Shown here piece by piece: positions 1 to 13,616 of a stretch of DNA of 64,000 bases. Each line of letters opens with the position of its first letter. The stretch's first letter is position 1. The DNA is from Aphrophora alni. Lineage: Eukaryota; Arthropoda; Insecta; Hemiptera; Aphrophoridae. Below the pieces are notes generated by a model that was given only the letters and a program-made list of their open reading frames with translations, made no database searches and was not told the DNA's origin. The DNA lies in the NCBI GenBank assembly GCA_963513935.1, contig OY740770.1:90084198-90148197 (forward strand). Reading direction: 5' to 3'. Position numbers and translations under genes: made by a program.

Positions 1-1862
1 ATGAACAATCCAAATACACATATTTTAAAGAGAAGACGTAATTATTTTAATTATGATAAAGTGGGTGCCATTCATACATTCTTAGAACAAACCGATTTAG
101 ATATAAGTACTAGATATAATACGAAGATATTAATTATATTAACTGTAATTCTATTAAAAAAAAAACATATTAAATGTATTCAATTGATACAAAGATGAAT
201 GTGAAGTACACCATATTTGATATTGATAACTGAAGTTATGCTAAATATACAAGAACCAAATTTCGTATATTATTTCGAAATGTCGTTTTTTACTCAAATA
301 TTTTAATTGTATGTTTTGTTATTGTATTATATGAATAAAGTATGACATGTAATATCACTAATTGAAAAAAAGGTAAACAGTAACATAAATTATACTTTTG
401 TCTAAACAAATATCAGTTTTGTCAGTTGAAGAGCATCTTAAATTTCTATTTTATTTTATGGTAAATAAAGTCTTCCTATTCTATAAAGTAACATGAGGAG
501 TAGCATTCACCTAACCCTCATAAGGTAATTTAGTCGCATCTATTTATAAATGTCAGACACTGACATTCATTGACTAAATTGAATCTTGTGACTATTGGAT
601 TGAAACGACATTAATCAATTTATTACTTATTCTGAAAAACGGGAGGAAAGGACAACTGGATATAGGATTGAAGACAGATGAATAAAAACACTTTGGCAAA
701 CAATTCAACCTGAATTCATCTACTTGGATGAAGAAAAAACCTCAAATATGAGGAATACTTTTAAGTGTAAATATTTAAGCTTAATTATAATTGTACAAAA
801 AAAAATGCAGAAATTACTGTCTTTTAAAAAATGCCATACAGAAATGAAATTGACAATGATAGAAATAAAGATATTTTTTAATTGTAATACTTTATGTATA
901 AACTGTCCGCCATTGATAAATTATGTTTCTTCTTGCTATTTTAATGTAATCGTAATTTTATTGTTTGTGTTATTACTAATTATTATTTTTATTTGACAAT
1001 GTTTCAAATTTTTTGTTATTCTACTCTATAACAAACAAAACAACTTTCATATTACCATTTGAGCAAAGGGGAAAGTTTAAATCGATCAGGAGCATGTAAT
1101 TTCGATCGGATCTAAGAAGCTGGTGCGACCTCGCATTCGTCATAAATCTACATGAACATTTAAAGTATATCATTTTCTGTAACATTGCCATGGCACCATC
1201 TAATCTTTTAGGTCTCCATAGCCTCAGTCAACAAATTTTATTTGCATCAATTCATAAAAGAAAACTTTTATCACAATTTTCATTTAAATGTTGAACAATA
1301 AATAACAAAAACAAAATATAAAAATACACGGTATTCTTTGTATTTATTCCATAGACTAAAAGCAAATTCTTAATTATAGTAGGTACCTAACGGAAAGTGA
1401 CGGAATAAAAGAGTTGTGAAAATAAATAATAAATGTTTATTATTTACTTATTTGTTTTTGTATTGTTACCAGGCTACTGAAATTATTAAAAGGTGGAACC
1501 AACGGGTAACAATGTTTAAAAAGAAGGAGAGAAAGACAAATTTCATTAACAAAGCCAAAAATTTATTTAATTTAATTTTAGGTTTTGAGGATCAGATTTT
1601 ACCATTCACAATTATGTTTTGTTTTTAAAAAAAATTACAAAGTTTTGTTGAAAAGAATTTATATAAAAAAAAGAGTTTAAGTTTTCTGAAACACACATAT
1701 ATATACAAAAAGGTGAAAATGGCAGATTATTTAACAAGTTTGGTGTTATCCAAAACTTAGTCTAAACATACATATATATAAATACATATTCATATATAGA
1801 AGCACATCTTATAAATAAATGGATGTTATACCATTCTCATTTTAAAAAGAACAAATTCATAT

Positions 1863-1865
<3 letters not shown>
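1..1865. other. AT-rich non-coding DNA
   Basis: No coding frame here resembles a known family, and the short open frames are low-complexity Lys/Ile/Asn/Phe strings expected by chance at this base composition. A slightly GC-richer patch near 1080-1210 gave no recognisable domain, tRNA fold or transposon end by eye. Confidence 0.6.

Positions 1866-1909
<44 letters not shown>
1866..1909. repeat. (TA)n microsatellite
   Basis: This is an uninterrupted run of alternating T and A of about 43 bases. It is the first of several such arrays and is followed by more AT-only sequence up to about 2040. Confidence 0.95.
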
Positions 1910-1911
<2 letters not shown>

Positions 1912-2040
1912 TAATTTAAATTTATATAAAAAAAAATATATATAAAAAATTTAAATTTAAAAGGAAGTGAAATATTAGAATTTAGAAAATATTGAAATTT
2001 ATTAAATATTGAAAAATTTTTAAATATTGAAATTTTTTAA

Positions 2041-2120
2041 TATTGACGTCAATAATTTAATTTTATTAATTTTGAAAAGTAACCCCTTTGGGGTCGTGAA
2101 GTCCGAAAAGTTTGCATGCA
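2041..2120 (+). repeat. Dispersed repeat, copy 1, with TGACGTCA palindrome
   Basis: This segment contains the palindrome TATTGACGTCAATA, then about 30 AT-rich bases, then AACCCCTTTGGGGTCGT and a GCATGC motif. The same order of blocks is found on the opposite strand at 33013-33079, so the two are diverged copies of one interspersed repeat. It encodes nothing obvious. The family is not recognised; it may be an end of a small non-autonomous transposon. Confidence 0.7.
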
Positions 2121-2391
2121 GCACCACCCAATATTAATTATTTTATAAATTGTTACACATTATTACATATAAATAATAAAGGACATATTATGATACAGAG
2201 TTCAGTTCTAAATATTTCTGAAGAACAAGTTCACAATTCGTGTTCCTTTCTTTTAGACAAATATTATTTTATAGTGCACTTAGTGAAGTTTGAAAAATAG
2301 TTTTTTTTGTTTTAAGCATGTCTGAAATAGTTAGATAGAGTAGTCTCAAAACAGATATTCAATTCTTGCTGTACAGACTCGCACAATCTCC

Positions 2392-2459
2392 AAAACAAAC
2401 TCCAACAAACTTGAAACAAACTCCAGCAAACTTGAAACAAACTCCAGCAAACTTGAACC
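2392..2459 (+). repeat. 21-bp tandem repeat, about 3.3 copies
   Basis: The unit is AAACTCCAGCAAACTTGAAAC (shown here as a 21-bp period; units differ by one base). It repeats slightly more than three times and ends at GAACCAGC. A short minisatellite with no apparent coding role. Confidence 0.85.
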
Positions 2460-5008
2460 AGCTTTTGCTAAAGTAAAAAAAAGCAAGTCGACTAGAGATT
2501 TATACAAACTTAGACATGTTATATCACAAGTTTCTCTTATTAAAATGTTTTGTTATTTCATCAAAATGAAAGGAAAATTATCAGAATTACAGAAATCCAG
2601 AAAAGATTATAATTAAGTCCTTCTTTGATGTTAATAAGAATAGTATATAAATATCTTGATCTTTGTTTGAAATAAAAGACTTTTAACAACAGTTAGAAAA
2701 TTTCTAAAGACCAAGATTCTAGTTCAGAAAAAACATTGTTCTAGTTAGTATTTTGATATGATTAAATACTTAATATTTTGACTGTTTAAAACTTAATACT
2801 TGACTGTTTAAATTTACAGTTAGCTTTTGTAAATTGTCCTTTAAATGAAAGAAAGTTTTTTACAAGTTGTTAACCTTCAATAAGAATAATTGAATCATCA
2901 AAGGGAAAATATGAAACACATATTTCAATAAACAAAGCTTAAAATATTAATAGTTTACTGTATAGTGAAATCTGAACATACCTGGCTCCTATCGAGAGTT
3001 CAAAAAAAAACATGTGCCCTGTGTTATACAGAAAAAAGCTCACTAACTCCCATCGTTACACTTTACAAAAGATAAGAAAGAAAAGCACTTATTACATCGT
3101 GAAAGAGACGTTAAATATGAATTAGAACTAACCCCGAAGAAAGCCTGTCCAAAATATGTTTTATTAAATTTAGCAAGACTACATGTTTCAAGCGACAGGA
3201 ATGTGAATGAGATACGTTGCGGAAATGATTCTAATCTAGCTAGAGAGAGAGAGAAGATGTCATACGATGTTTAACGGTTCCGGCCACCAGATTTCTCCAC
3301 CTGACGGAAGCAATATGTTAAGGTCAAGAGGCGGGTAGAAGGTAGATAAGCAAGTACATATTATTTTAATTGTGAATGACGTTAAAATATAACAAATTAT
3401 ATTATAAACGGTGTTGTTAATAAATTTTAATAATACTATACTATTATAGTTTTAAGTTTTATGCAAATTGGTATTCACAATTTTTATAACACCGTGTTAA
3501 CAATTTTTTCCCATCCACGTCTGCTATTATTTATATTCTTTTTTCTCTGGGTATAAAATGTGTTCATACCCTTATTTAAAATTGTATAATTATTTATCTG
3601 GATAACAACATCAATTTACGTATGTGAGGTCAAACTATTAGCTTATAAATTCCAACACAACATTCCGGTTCCTACACAAATACATTAACCTTTAAAAATA
3701 GTGGAAATTCGAACCCATAATTAATAAAATAAATGTATAACTACGTGTTTATTTGATAAAGCAGTTTAACCCTTGTTGTCAACATTTAGTTTCGCAATAA
3801 CCATTACTGGAAAGTTATTTTTAAAAGAATGAAAATTTAAAACGTTTAATCATATTGTCGATTGATTTTTAATTTATAAACACATTAGCGAAATATTGAA
3901 GTTAGCGGTCATTTAAAATGTTATAATTTCAAATCTTTTTTTTTTTTTTTTTACTTTTGGATATATCAATTAACATAGTTAACAAACTAGAGGGGATTGA
4001 AAATTATTTTTTACTTTACAAGTATAGTTGAAAACCTAAAAAATTATATTTCTTTTAAAATTTATAACAGATTTTAATCAATATTAAATTTTATTTACAT
4101 TATTATATATTGTTGTTTGTGCACGCTATTCAGCTTTCTGAATTGTCTTCCTATCTGTAAAAATGTATTGTATTTATTTTAACCGTCAATACAGGAGATA
4201 TTCAAAGAGAATCATCGTTATTACTTATACCAATGCATACCACTGTTATGTTTAATAAATTAATTACTGCAACCGTGCTTACACTTTGAACCTTTTGAAC
4301 CTCTTTCCCGTTATAATAAAAACATAAAGGGTAGAGCTCGACTGCAAAATTTAATAATTTCAACTATAGGTTTAATAATACATTAAGTATTTCGTGGAAT
4401 ATGGGAGGTTTGGGACAGAGATTTAATTGCATATGTAAATGCACGTGTTTGTGTGTATTTGAAAATGATTTAAACATTGAAATTGTGATATTTTATTGAA
4501 TTTTTTTTACAAATTGTAATTTTACATTTTACAATAACTATGTGTTTAACTCAATAAATATATTCTAAATGTAGCTATATTTTAGTAATAGAAATAGTGA
4601 AGTGGAAGAGAAGACACTGTAGTCCTATATTCTCCTTCATAAAAAAGTTTGATAAATTTGTAAGTTTACATCAAACTGCTAGTGGAATCAGAACATTTTA
4701 TTATACATTTATAGTAAAAAAAAATATTGTTTAAATTTGGCCATTGGAAAGGATGTGAATAAGAAATAAAACTATTATTTACAATCTAATATCTCATTTA
4801 GGCTTGTCCATTGTAACTCGTCCTTTAAATCGTTTTGGCGGGGTCACACACAAGTTTCCTTATCGATTTTAAACTAATTTTTTGATGGTGTAGAGACTAA
4901 AAATTTTAACAATGCTCAGAACTGGATAACAATGCAATATTATTAACACAGACTAAAATACACTGTTTTTTTTAAATAGTATACCTATTCCAGCAAAATA
5001 CAAAACAC
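2460..5008. other. AT-rich non-coding DNA
   Basis: No supported gene. Mildly GC-richer patches lie at about 2980-3350 (including a short GA run near 3241) and 4800-4860. They look like old transposon fragments but match no family I can name. A loose inverted repeat around ACGGTGTT lies near 3405-3497. Confidence 0.5.
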
Positions 5009-5050
5009 AGCCACACACACTCACACACACACACACACGCACGCACACAA
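5009..5050 (+). repeat. (CA)n-type microsatellite
   Basis: An interrupted run of CA dinucleotides, with T and G interruptions, ending in CGCACGCACACAAGG. Confidence 0.9.
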
Positions 5051-5339
5051 GGTATAGACGACAACTGAGTTCTTTTTATTATTAATTTAATTTAGGTCCA
5101 AATACTTGTAGTCCCTACAATGGATCAAAAAATCCATTTCCTAGTTCAGAAAAAATTATTATTTTTTTAAATTAATTTGTTAGAATAAAACATCTGGTTA
5201 GTAAAGTAAAGCAATCCTGCATGTTACAAGTGGAATTCCTTATCTCAGGAGCGGCCATCAACATGAAGTAAATGCCCAGCTTTGCATCCTGACTTAGGAA
5301 ATCTCACATAAAAGTAATGCTAATTTGAAGAAAATTAAA

Positions 5340-7800
5340 CTGAGAGAAAAAGTTGTTTTGAAGGTGTAAGGTTACACTTCTCGAAGTGTATATCAAACAC
5401 CTTCATTACAAAAATTTTCTAAAGTTTATGGGGAAAAAGTTATAGTCCGTTAAAGTTCACAAAAAACAAAAAAATCGCTCAAAATCCTAATTTTATGTCA
5501 TGTTTAGTATTAAGTTCTAAAGAAAATTCAAATAAATAAAAGTTTTACGAAAAAGTAATATTTCTGAAGTATATTTAAAAGTGTAAAGTTTTAAAGAAGA
5601 TTGCAAGAAAGATAATAGGTAAAAATCAAGGTCAAAGTAGCCAAATTATTCGGTGTGAAAACTTAAAGGGAAAAATGTAAAGAAAATTAAATTTTAAAAT
5701 TATGGTTAAAGGTGATAAAAAACACATTATATCACGTAAAATATTAAAAAGGTAGAGTTTAAACTCTAAGGGAATGTAAAATTATAGGAATTATAAATTT
5801 TGTCGTTATTAAACTCAGAGATTTTCATTTAAAAGGTGCGAAAAACGGAGGTGTTAAAATCGGTTTTTAGCCAGTACGTTTTAGACAGGAAACAGTTCAC
5901 CGATGAAGCCGAGGTTGCGGCTAGGAACTTTTTGTGCATAAAAGACTAGATTGGGAGAATATAAACTCAAGAAAGCATAGAGGTGTAAAAATAAAATTCT
6001 GAAAATTTACGATATCGTAAGGTGACGAATAGTTCGAGAAATATAATGCCTACGATCTTGGGGCAGAGGTTGATCGACGAGGAAGAGCGAGAAGAATCCA
6101 AATATGGCGTCAAGAATTGAAGTTTTCCCATAGGAAAACAGTTATGGGGAAAGGTCTGTAAACAATGGAGAATTGACCAAATGTTCTGAAAACTTCTACG
6201 CGTTGAGCATCGCCGATACGCAGGCCGAGACAGGGGTAAGATGGACTGCTGCCAACTAAAATAAAATGATGTAGGGAAGTTGCAAGAATTAATATATAAA
6301 AAATAATAAATATTAACCAAGAAAATGATAAAAAAAAATTATAAAAAACTTAAATAAATATAAGGTTGCATACATAACCCTAGGATGAAGCCGAAGCGAG
6401 GAAAATCCAGGAGGATCGTACAACTGACCGTTATGAAGAAAGAGTGAGAAATTGGTACCAAAGGGATAGTACGAAATTGAATTTTGTTCTATAAAACTGG
6501 GTAGCAACGTTCTCCAGGGCTCTCAAGTGAAATGAAGATTTCAAGTGTAGGTGAAACTCTGTCCGATTTGAAATTTGATTTTGGCAATAATTATTTGTAA
6601 AACCCAAAGTTAGCGCAAGACAGTGTCTTCGCGGGAAAATCTTCGACTTAATACCAGTTAAAATTTTTATATTAAAATTGACAAGTGAGTGTCGGGAACC
6701 AGAAACTTATTTTAATCAATTTAATTGCGATAATCATATCCAGTGTATCAAATTTTTCGTAAAAAAAAAAAATAATAATAATAATGAAACGAAATTAAGT
6801 GAACGGAAAGAAGTTTCCTGGAATAAAAATATAAAGTGAAGTGAGCAGCATCATTCCACATCATATCCAAGGCAAGCAAGCAAAATCGGCGGATTCCAGG
6901 CGACGGCAAAGTCTCCCGGAAAACGAGGTTTCTTCAGCAGACGGCGAGGAGTTCTAGGGCATCGCTTACCAAAGGTTTGGAGTCTACAACTTGTTTGTTT
7001 AAAATAACACCCCACGCGAGTTTTAAAAATTATCTGAGAATTTCTGAGTTGAGTACAACATAATTTTTTTGTTAAATTTTGCTTAGATTTATTGCCTCTT
7101 GCTCTGCTATAGGTTACGAGTTAAATTTAGTTTTGAGTAAATTTTAGAAATGAATTTTGTTTAATATTTAAGTGTTTAGAGTTTTGTTTAAATTGTAATG
7201 AAATAATCGTTACAAGTGTAACAGTCAGAAACATTATATTGAAATTGTACAGTTTTTTGGAAACATACGAAATTGCAGGAAATAAAATATTATTTTTGTT
7301 CACAACATATATTTTAAGAATTGTCATCCTTTATAGAAAAGCAGAGGGATATCATTCTAAATTTAAGGTGTTCTTTTTCAGAGGCAATAATTCCATTAGT
7401 CTATATCTTCTTAGTGATAAATTGTGTCCAAATTCCAGTATACAATTTTTACAGATCCGGAGACAAAAAACATACGCTCCAGAGATTTTGAATTGTTAAG
7501 ATAAGGGATAAGTAAATGTGGAGCTAGGCCGAGCAAAACGAAATAAAATAAATACAATAGCTGGAAGAGATTTGAAAAAATAACTAATTTAATTGAGGGG
7601 CATTTCCATTAAACCTGGGCTGCTGGGTTTAATGAAGAGAGACGTCCAGACCAGGCCAGAGAGGATCGACTTGTCGATAATTGCCCATACTTCCAGTGGT
7701 CTGGAAGAATCTTTTTCAATTTTGTGAATTTTTGAAAAAGTGTCTCTTTTCTGCCAACACGACAAAACTGAGGTAAGTTAAGTGTGTTGTATTCCATATA
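5340..7800 (+). other. Purine-skewed, more GC-rich region of unknown origin
   Basis: Relative to its surroundings the plus strand is rich in A and G and less AT-rich, with scattered short coding-like stretches. One at about 6379-6490 reads DEAEARKIQEDRTTDRYEER and onward until a stop; another starts with ATG at 6050 and reads MPTILGQRLIDEEERE before a stop. The opening DEAE recurs at about 5905. The charged composition and interrupted frames suggest a decayed gag-like retroelement region or old exons. A good 5' splice consensus (GAG|GTAAGT) lies at about 7771-7778. I recognise no protein family and see no clear long terminal repeats, so the identity is open. Confidence 0.35.
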
Positions 7801-10434
7801 TAGGAATGAATGAATTGCGGAGCTTAGTTTGTTATTAGATGTAATATTTTATTACTTATCAGACTCTAATGTTGTTTAAATTTAGTTTTTTACCTTTTAT
7901 TCTGTCCTGTATAACGATGGTGAATTGTAAAGTTTTTAATTGAGTTATGGATTATTAAGAGCTATTTTTTAAAAGATTTTTCAGACTTTGTATATCCCGC
8001 ATGAACCACGGGAGATTTCCAAAGGGTATATCATTTTACTGTTCCTGTACTTGATTCGAAAAAATGAATTTAAAGAAAAAAAATATTTCAACCCATTATA
8101 TTTACTATTATTGATAAACTGAGCATAGTATTATGCCACTTCCTTATATTAATTTCTTGGTAAACCGAATCTCGAGCTATATTATTATACATGTTGTGTT
8201 ATGTTTTGTAACAGAATTTGATGCCATTACGAAATGACTGACTCCGATTTCACACCCTCTCAAAACCGCTATTTGTAAGTGTCACTTATATCAGACTCTC
8301 AGCTCCCTCTTTCACTATAATAATCCTTCAAATATTCACAAACCCTTCACTGGAACAATATTTTAGTCAGGAGTAATCTTGTAATAACTTAGTCTGGAGA
8401 GATTTTGCAATATCTTAGTCTTGAGTAATCGTGATGCACTTTAAATTTCTAATAAGTGGTCGTTTTTAATTGCCAAATTAAACAAGCAATATTGTCTTAA
8501 GAACCATGAAGATTTTTACTCATTGAATAACTGATATTATTATTTCATGTAGATTTCATTTTGACATTTTTTAACGCTACTTTTTGTAATTCTACGCCCA
8601 TAAAATAATAGAAAAATAAAAATTCTAGGAAAACCTCCTGGCAATATTTAATAAATAATAAAAAAAAAATTAAATGTTGAATATTTATCAATTTACTCAA
8701 TATTGCGTTTGCAGTTATTATTGCAATATTTATAATAATTCTACCCTTTATAAACATAAACGTACGCTCAAGAAAAAATGTATTAATTTAATCAGTTTAA
8801 TTTGACTTCAATATTAATTTTACAAAATGTTTTTTACCAGGATTCCTATTTGAGTCGGCATAATAATGTGTGGTCTTATCCGTTAACTTTAGCAATGCGT
8901 TTAATTATTTATAATGAGGAAAAACAATAATAAAAAAACAGATAACACAAGACAAACCAATATATATATATATATATATATATCAATTACCATGGAATCT
9001 TAGATTCCGGAAAAAAGTTACATACTGGCATTTGAAACAAATATATATCAAGCAAATAAAAATTTTAGGTAAAGTCACTTTGACTAAAATATAATATACA
9101 TTCTCTTTAGCATTTGAGCGGAATTTGTAACCTAAACTGTGACTACTGTAATATGCATTTTATCGTGCAAACTGGATGAACGTTCAAAACATGATTTAAA
9201 GAACACATTCCCAACAACAGAACCAACCTCACCCAATATAAAAACGCAGAACATATAAGTACAGGACATAATTATACTAATATATAAAAAAAACATGGAA
9301 ATTTTAAAGAAATATTCCATGGTTCCCAACATGAATGTCTTGGCTTGGAAGAGTTCTACATTTATAACGCTAACATATCACATGTTATTATAACATATTA
9401 TATCGTTATTGAATTAGTAAATACTTTTTCAATCCAATAATATTTTAGACATCATTATCACAACTGACTTACACTAAACCAATACGTTTCCTACAACACA
9501 GTAATTATTCAACTAATATTACGAAGTGGATGGCCACGTGCACACGTAAACGAAATTAATCTATCAATAAACGTTAGTATAACATTCAAACCCGTGCGTT
9601 GGGTTATGTGTATATACAACATGTTTTAAGCTAGATTAAAACAATTACCTATTTTCTTTTAAAATCTCCTTTTACACTCTTGCTTTCATAGTATTGACCC
9701 TCGTTATGAAAGAAGACATACTCTTCATCAAGAAATATTTATATATTCAGTAAATGTAGCACACTATGCAGTACTTTCAAGTGGTGTACTTACATAAGTG
9801 GGATACTCCTCTTTGCATCTATATAAACGTCATCAGATATTTAACACATCGATAAGTCAACACAACAAACCAGGAACCATTTACACTTTTATTACACGTA
9901 GAGAATGTTATAAGAGTATTATTAATGTTCTACATGAGTTAGACAATTTACAGAAGAAGTAGTATCTATGATTAAGTTAAATATGCTATTCGGGCACTTA
10001 AAAACTCTATAACAATAATGTTATACCAGCCGGGAAACATACCAGCTATCTTATTTTTTTTCTTTTTAACTTGTATAACAAATGATAAATGTCAGATTAA
10101 TATTACAAAATTAAATTTACTACATCTGTTAACTATAACAATTTAACGTTCACTCATTACAGTTTTTATTTTGCTAAATACTGATGTTTATAATTTAAAA
10201 AATAAATAAATACTGGTCAATTAATGATTTAAAAACAGGAATTTGTGTGTTTATTTATGTACAAACAGTGTATAATATAGTTGAAATACAAATATACCAT
10301 GATTAAAGTTTTGAAATTCTACGTCTGAATTTTTAGTTTTAAGACGATGTTAAATTTAATAGTTTCATTTCTTGTCTATTTTTACAGAAAAGTTCCAAAG
10401 TTTTTCTGTATATTATTTACTTAGAAGCCCGTTC
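7801..10434. other. AT-rich non-coding DNA
   Basis: No gene seen. It holds a short (TA)n run at about 8961-8984 and otherwise unique-looking AT-rich sequence. Confidence 0.55.
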
Positions 10435-10435
10435 A

Positions 10436-10615
10436 AACTATTGCACTTATAGCTCTCTTTATTATTACAAACATATAGTTGTTACGATTACTAGGACTGC
10501 AATGCAGATTGATATTTGCATATTGGAGTTATTGTTAGCCAATATAAACCACTCAGTTACTGCATTATACTTTATTGGAATACGTTTATAAATTAGTTAT
10601 TCGTCTATTTTTCAA
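10436..10615 (+). repeat. Dispersed repeat pair A, copy 1
   Basis: The block CTGCAATGCAGATTGA followed by TTTGCATATTGGA, plus flanks on both sides, recurs in the same orientation at about 24965-25135 with the same order of shared words (TATTGCAC upstream; CAGTTACTGCATTATAC-like and AAATTAGT words downstream). The copies are strongly diverged, which suggests an old interspersed element. No coding potential or pol III boxes were seen. Confidence 0.65.
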
Positions 10616-12262
10616 TTATTTTATTTGGTTGAAGATGTAAATTAGTTTAGGTTATGTTCATTTGTCTTTTATATAACTAATATATCTTAATATATCACAA
10701 ACCAATCAAGTAATATCTACTTTTTAAATGTAGTTACTTTCTACAATGTTGTGTAAAACATTACTAAAACATCTGATTTATTTGGAAAACAATTGGTTCT
10801 TACTAAATTTGCTTGTATTTTACTTAGATAGCCTGTGACCCTTAAAGGAATTCATTTTACCAAGTTGAATTTAGTGTCACCCTTGCTTGGCTTTACACTC
10901 TGACGAAACCGTTTGTTCTACAATTTCATTTAGTTTGTCTTATATTATTGTATTCCCCAATATAGGGTAGACGTGGAAACAGCTTTTAATTTTTCACGTA
11001 ATATATAAGCACATATTTCATTATAAATTTAACAACTAATTCTTTTTTTAATCTTGTAAAAATATATTTAGTTAGACAATGATAGTTATTGATAGTAAAG
11101 CGGTAATGTTTAAAACTGAAAACCAATGGTGAATCTAAAAAGGAGAGAAATGACGACTTGAGTACTAGATTGAGCATGCAGAGTTGATAAAGTTATTATG
11201 TAACAAGTATTAACATTTTTCGGAAATATTAAAACCATTACCAAAACAAATTTGACATGTGTCACACATTACTTATGTGGAAAAAAATAAATGATCATCT
11301 GAAATGAAACGTCAGTGACACATTTTAAGATGTATCCTTTGTTGTTTCCGAACAGAAGTAATCTCCGACTTCAAAAGAATAATTTGTTTATGGACATTTT
11401 AAAATTTTATTTATTATTTATTAGTATGGATTTAGAGTGAATTTTTTGTTTTTGATTATTTACAAAGTTATAAAAAAAAAGGTAATTTATTTATACATGT
11501 TTTTCAATTTTAGGTATTTTGCTTTGGCCACTTGTTTATTTTCGAAATTCTGTTTGAGACTATTGATTTATGGTTTGAAGTAAAGATGAGTACTTGTCAT
11601 AAAACACCAACACATTATTGAAGAAATATTTTGGATGTTTCTAACCCTTATATTTTCAAATACGATGTCAAACAAATACATATCAATATTATTTATATGG
11701 TCTACGTCAATATCTTGTAGAAATTATATATTAATTATATTGATTAATACACACATTTCAGTTGATAACATGATTGAGCAATGATATTATTGGAAAACGC
11801 ACAGTTAAATTATTTCTTAACGCATGTTTGTTTTAAAAGAAAAAGAAAATATAAACACAAAATCAAGTACTGATGGTTCTGCCGAGGATGTGTTGACAAA
11901 AGTATTTTATTTTACTTAGGAAACTTATATGAGGCATTAAAAAAAAATTACTTCTCTTTGGGCTATTGAAAGAAACATTTAATCTCTAAAACATAGTATT
12001 TGTTATAGGTTAAATTTGTCGACTTTTTAATGAATACCCTATACATGTTCCTAGAAGCGTTCAGAAGTAACATACTAATCGTTATTGAAATGGCAAATAA
12101 ATAAGTTCTTAAACATGTAAAGTCATATGAAGCTATATCACGTTAAATATCAATTTAACCAAATAAACAAGATTATTGATCGCTCCAACATATGAATGAA
12201 CAAAATATTTTGTTGAAAAAAAATGTTGTGTGGTAGGAAATATATATATATTGTGTGTGGTA
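10616..12262. other. AT-rich non-coding DNA
   Basis: No coding region, RNA gene or transposon end recognised. Homology with the other copy of repeat pair A may extend weakly to about 10800. Confidence 0.5.
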
Positions 12263-12366
12263 GGTAAAAGGGATATTTTAATATACAGTAATATAAAATT
12301 ATAATATATATATATATATATATATTATTATTTTATATTACTGTATATTAAAATATCCCTTTTACC
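12263..12366. repeat. 104-bp near-perfect hairpin (inverted repeat)
   Basis: Two arms of at least 36 bp match without a mismatch. The left arm starts GGTAAAAGGGATATTTTAAT and the right arm is its reverse complement ending ATCCCTTTTACC. They flank an AT dinucleotide core of about 30 bases. Perfect arms next to an otherwise diverged background suggest a recent origin or ongoing correction. It may be a tiny foldback or MITE, or a replication-generated palindrome. The flanking GTGTGGTAGG word is duplicated just upstream. Confidence 0.9.
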
Positions 12367-12599
12367 TTGGATAGTACAACGTCTCATTATTGCTAATAAT
12401 GTTAATTAACAGTAAATAAAAGTTTATTAAAGAGTAACAAATTAATACTACAATATTTTATTTAAAAAGGAAATGTATTCTGTAAGTCTTCCACTAAGCA
12501 AAAGAGGATACAAAATATATTAATTGTTGTTAGTTTTATCCACTTCGAAGCGGATATTCTAAAAATAAAACGTATATTCCTTTATTTGCGTTTTCAGAA

Positions 12600-12790
12600 C
12601 GAAATAAAAGGCTGAAGAAATTGAGGTAGACACCCATAACACGCTTCCGTGAATTCAATTTGATCGTATTAGATCCTTGAAACAATAGCTTCGCCGTTCG
12701 TCCCTTTATAAAAAAAAACTCTTATCTGTTAAACACAGTTCCTCTCAATAATTTGTATTCATTTATAAGTTTTTACAAGTTTAAAAAAAC
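12600..12790 (+). repeat. Dispersed repeat pair B, copy 1
   Basis: The sequence around TTGAGGTAGAC, AACACG and GAATTCAATTTGATCGTATT recurs in the same order and orientation at about 35838-35985. Copies are diverged but collinear over roughly 150 bp. Unknown family, no open frame. Confidence 0.65.
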
Positions 12791-13377
12791 TAAATTTTAG
12801 TCTATTGCAACTATTTAAAGAAGGTTGCGACTACTGAACTTTCTTAGGAGGAAAAGCTCGCGTTTACACATAATATATGCGTTTTATTGAAGAACGACAT
12901 TAATTGAATTTGAAAGACGAACTGTATAAGATAAACACTTCTATTTAACTGTATTTTTTTCCTGTCGGAAATTAATACCCATTTTTTTTCGATGAAGTAG
13001 GTGCGATGTAATACCAACTAATGAAAAAAAAGTAGATACAAAATCAGCAGTTTTCGTGTATTGTGTTTTATATTTTGTTACTTCATTTTAGTTTAAAGTT
13101 TAAACAAATGTTGCAACTAAAAAAGTAAAAAATAAAATAATAATTTCTTTCATTCGAACGAACAATTATTACAACTATAAAAATAGATCTTTATTATATC
13201 CGGGAACTTTCACATTCAGTTCAGCGAAAATATCAACATAACGAGTTCCTTTTATATTGTTAGTTTGATTTATTCCAAATTATCCCTCAATATCTAATAT
13301 CGACGCCTGTTTACAACTGACAAAAGTATTAAAATTTTAACAGTTAAACTTTTATAAACATGCAGGGATAACATCTA
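12791..13377. other. AT-rich non-coding DNA
   Basis: Nothing recognisable before the outer Harbinger element starts. Confidence 0.5.
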
Positions 13378-13380
13378 TTA
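13378..13380 (+). other. Candidate TTA target site of outer Harbinger element
   Basis: TTA directly precedes the left terminus AAGGCCCC. TTA/TAA is the known target of PIF/Harbinger transposons. No matching duplication is seen on the right because that terminus is incomplete. Confidence 0.5.
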
Positions 13381-13389
13381 AAGGCCCCT

Positions 13390-13450
13390 ATACACGTACC
13401 GGCAAGACTGTCAGTCTTGCCTGAACAGTCGGCCAGAGACCGGCGGCCTG
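13390..13450 (+). repeat. Left terminal inverted repeat, outer Harbinger
   Basis: This pairs with 15009-15069 in inverted orientation. It contains its own small inverted motif, AAGACTGTCAGTCTT, which probably belongs to the transposase-binding end. Confidence 0.85.
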
Positions 13451-13616
13451 TTGGACTGAGAGCGTTGAAAATTTTTAGTAGTTTTAAGTTAATAGATTTG
13501 AAAGTTTTTTTTGTAGTTCTTTAGTGTTTAGTATTTTAATTAGTTTAGATTAGTATTTAGTATTAGTGTTTAGATTTGTTTTAAATTTATTTTCTGAATA
13601 TTATTTATAGTTCAAA

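Noticed and set aside
5967..6507. Minus-strand open frames of 117 and 64 codons
   Set aside because: They have no recognisable motif, while the plus strand of the same region has coding-like charged composition; they are probably shadows.
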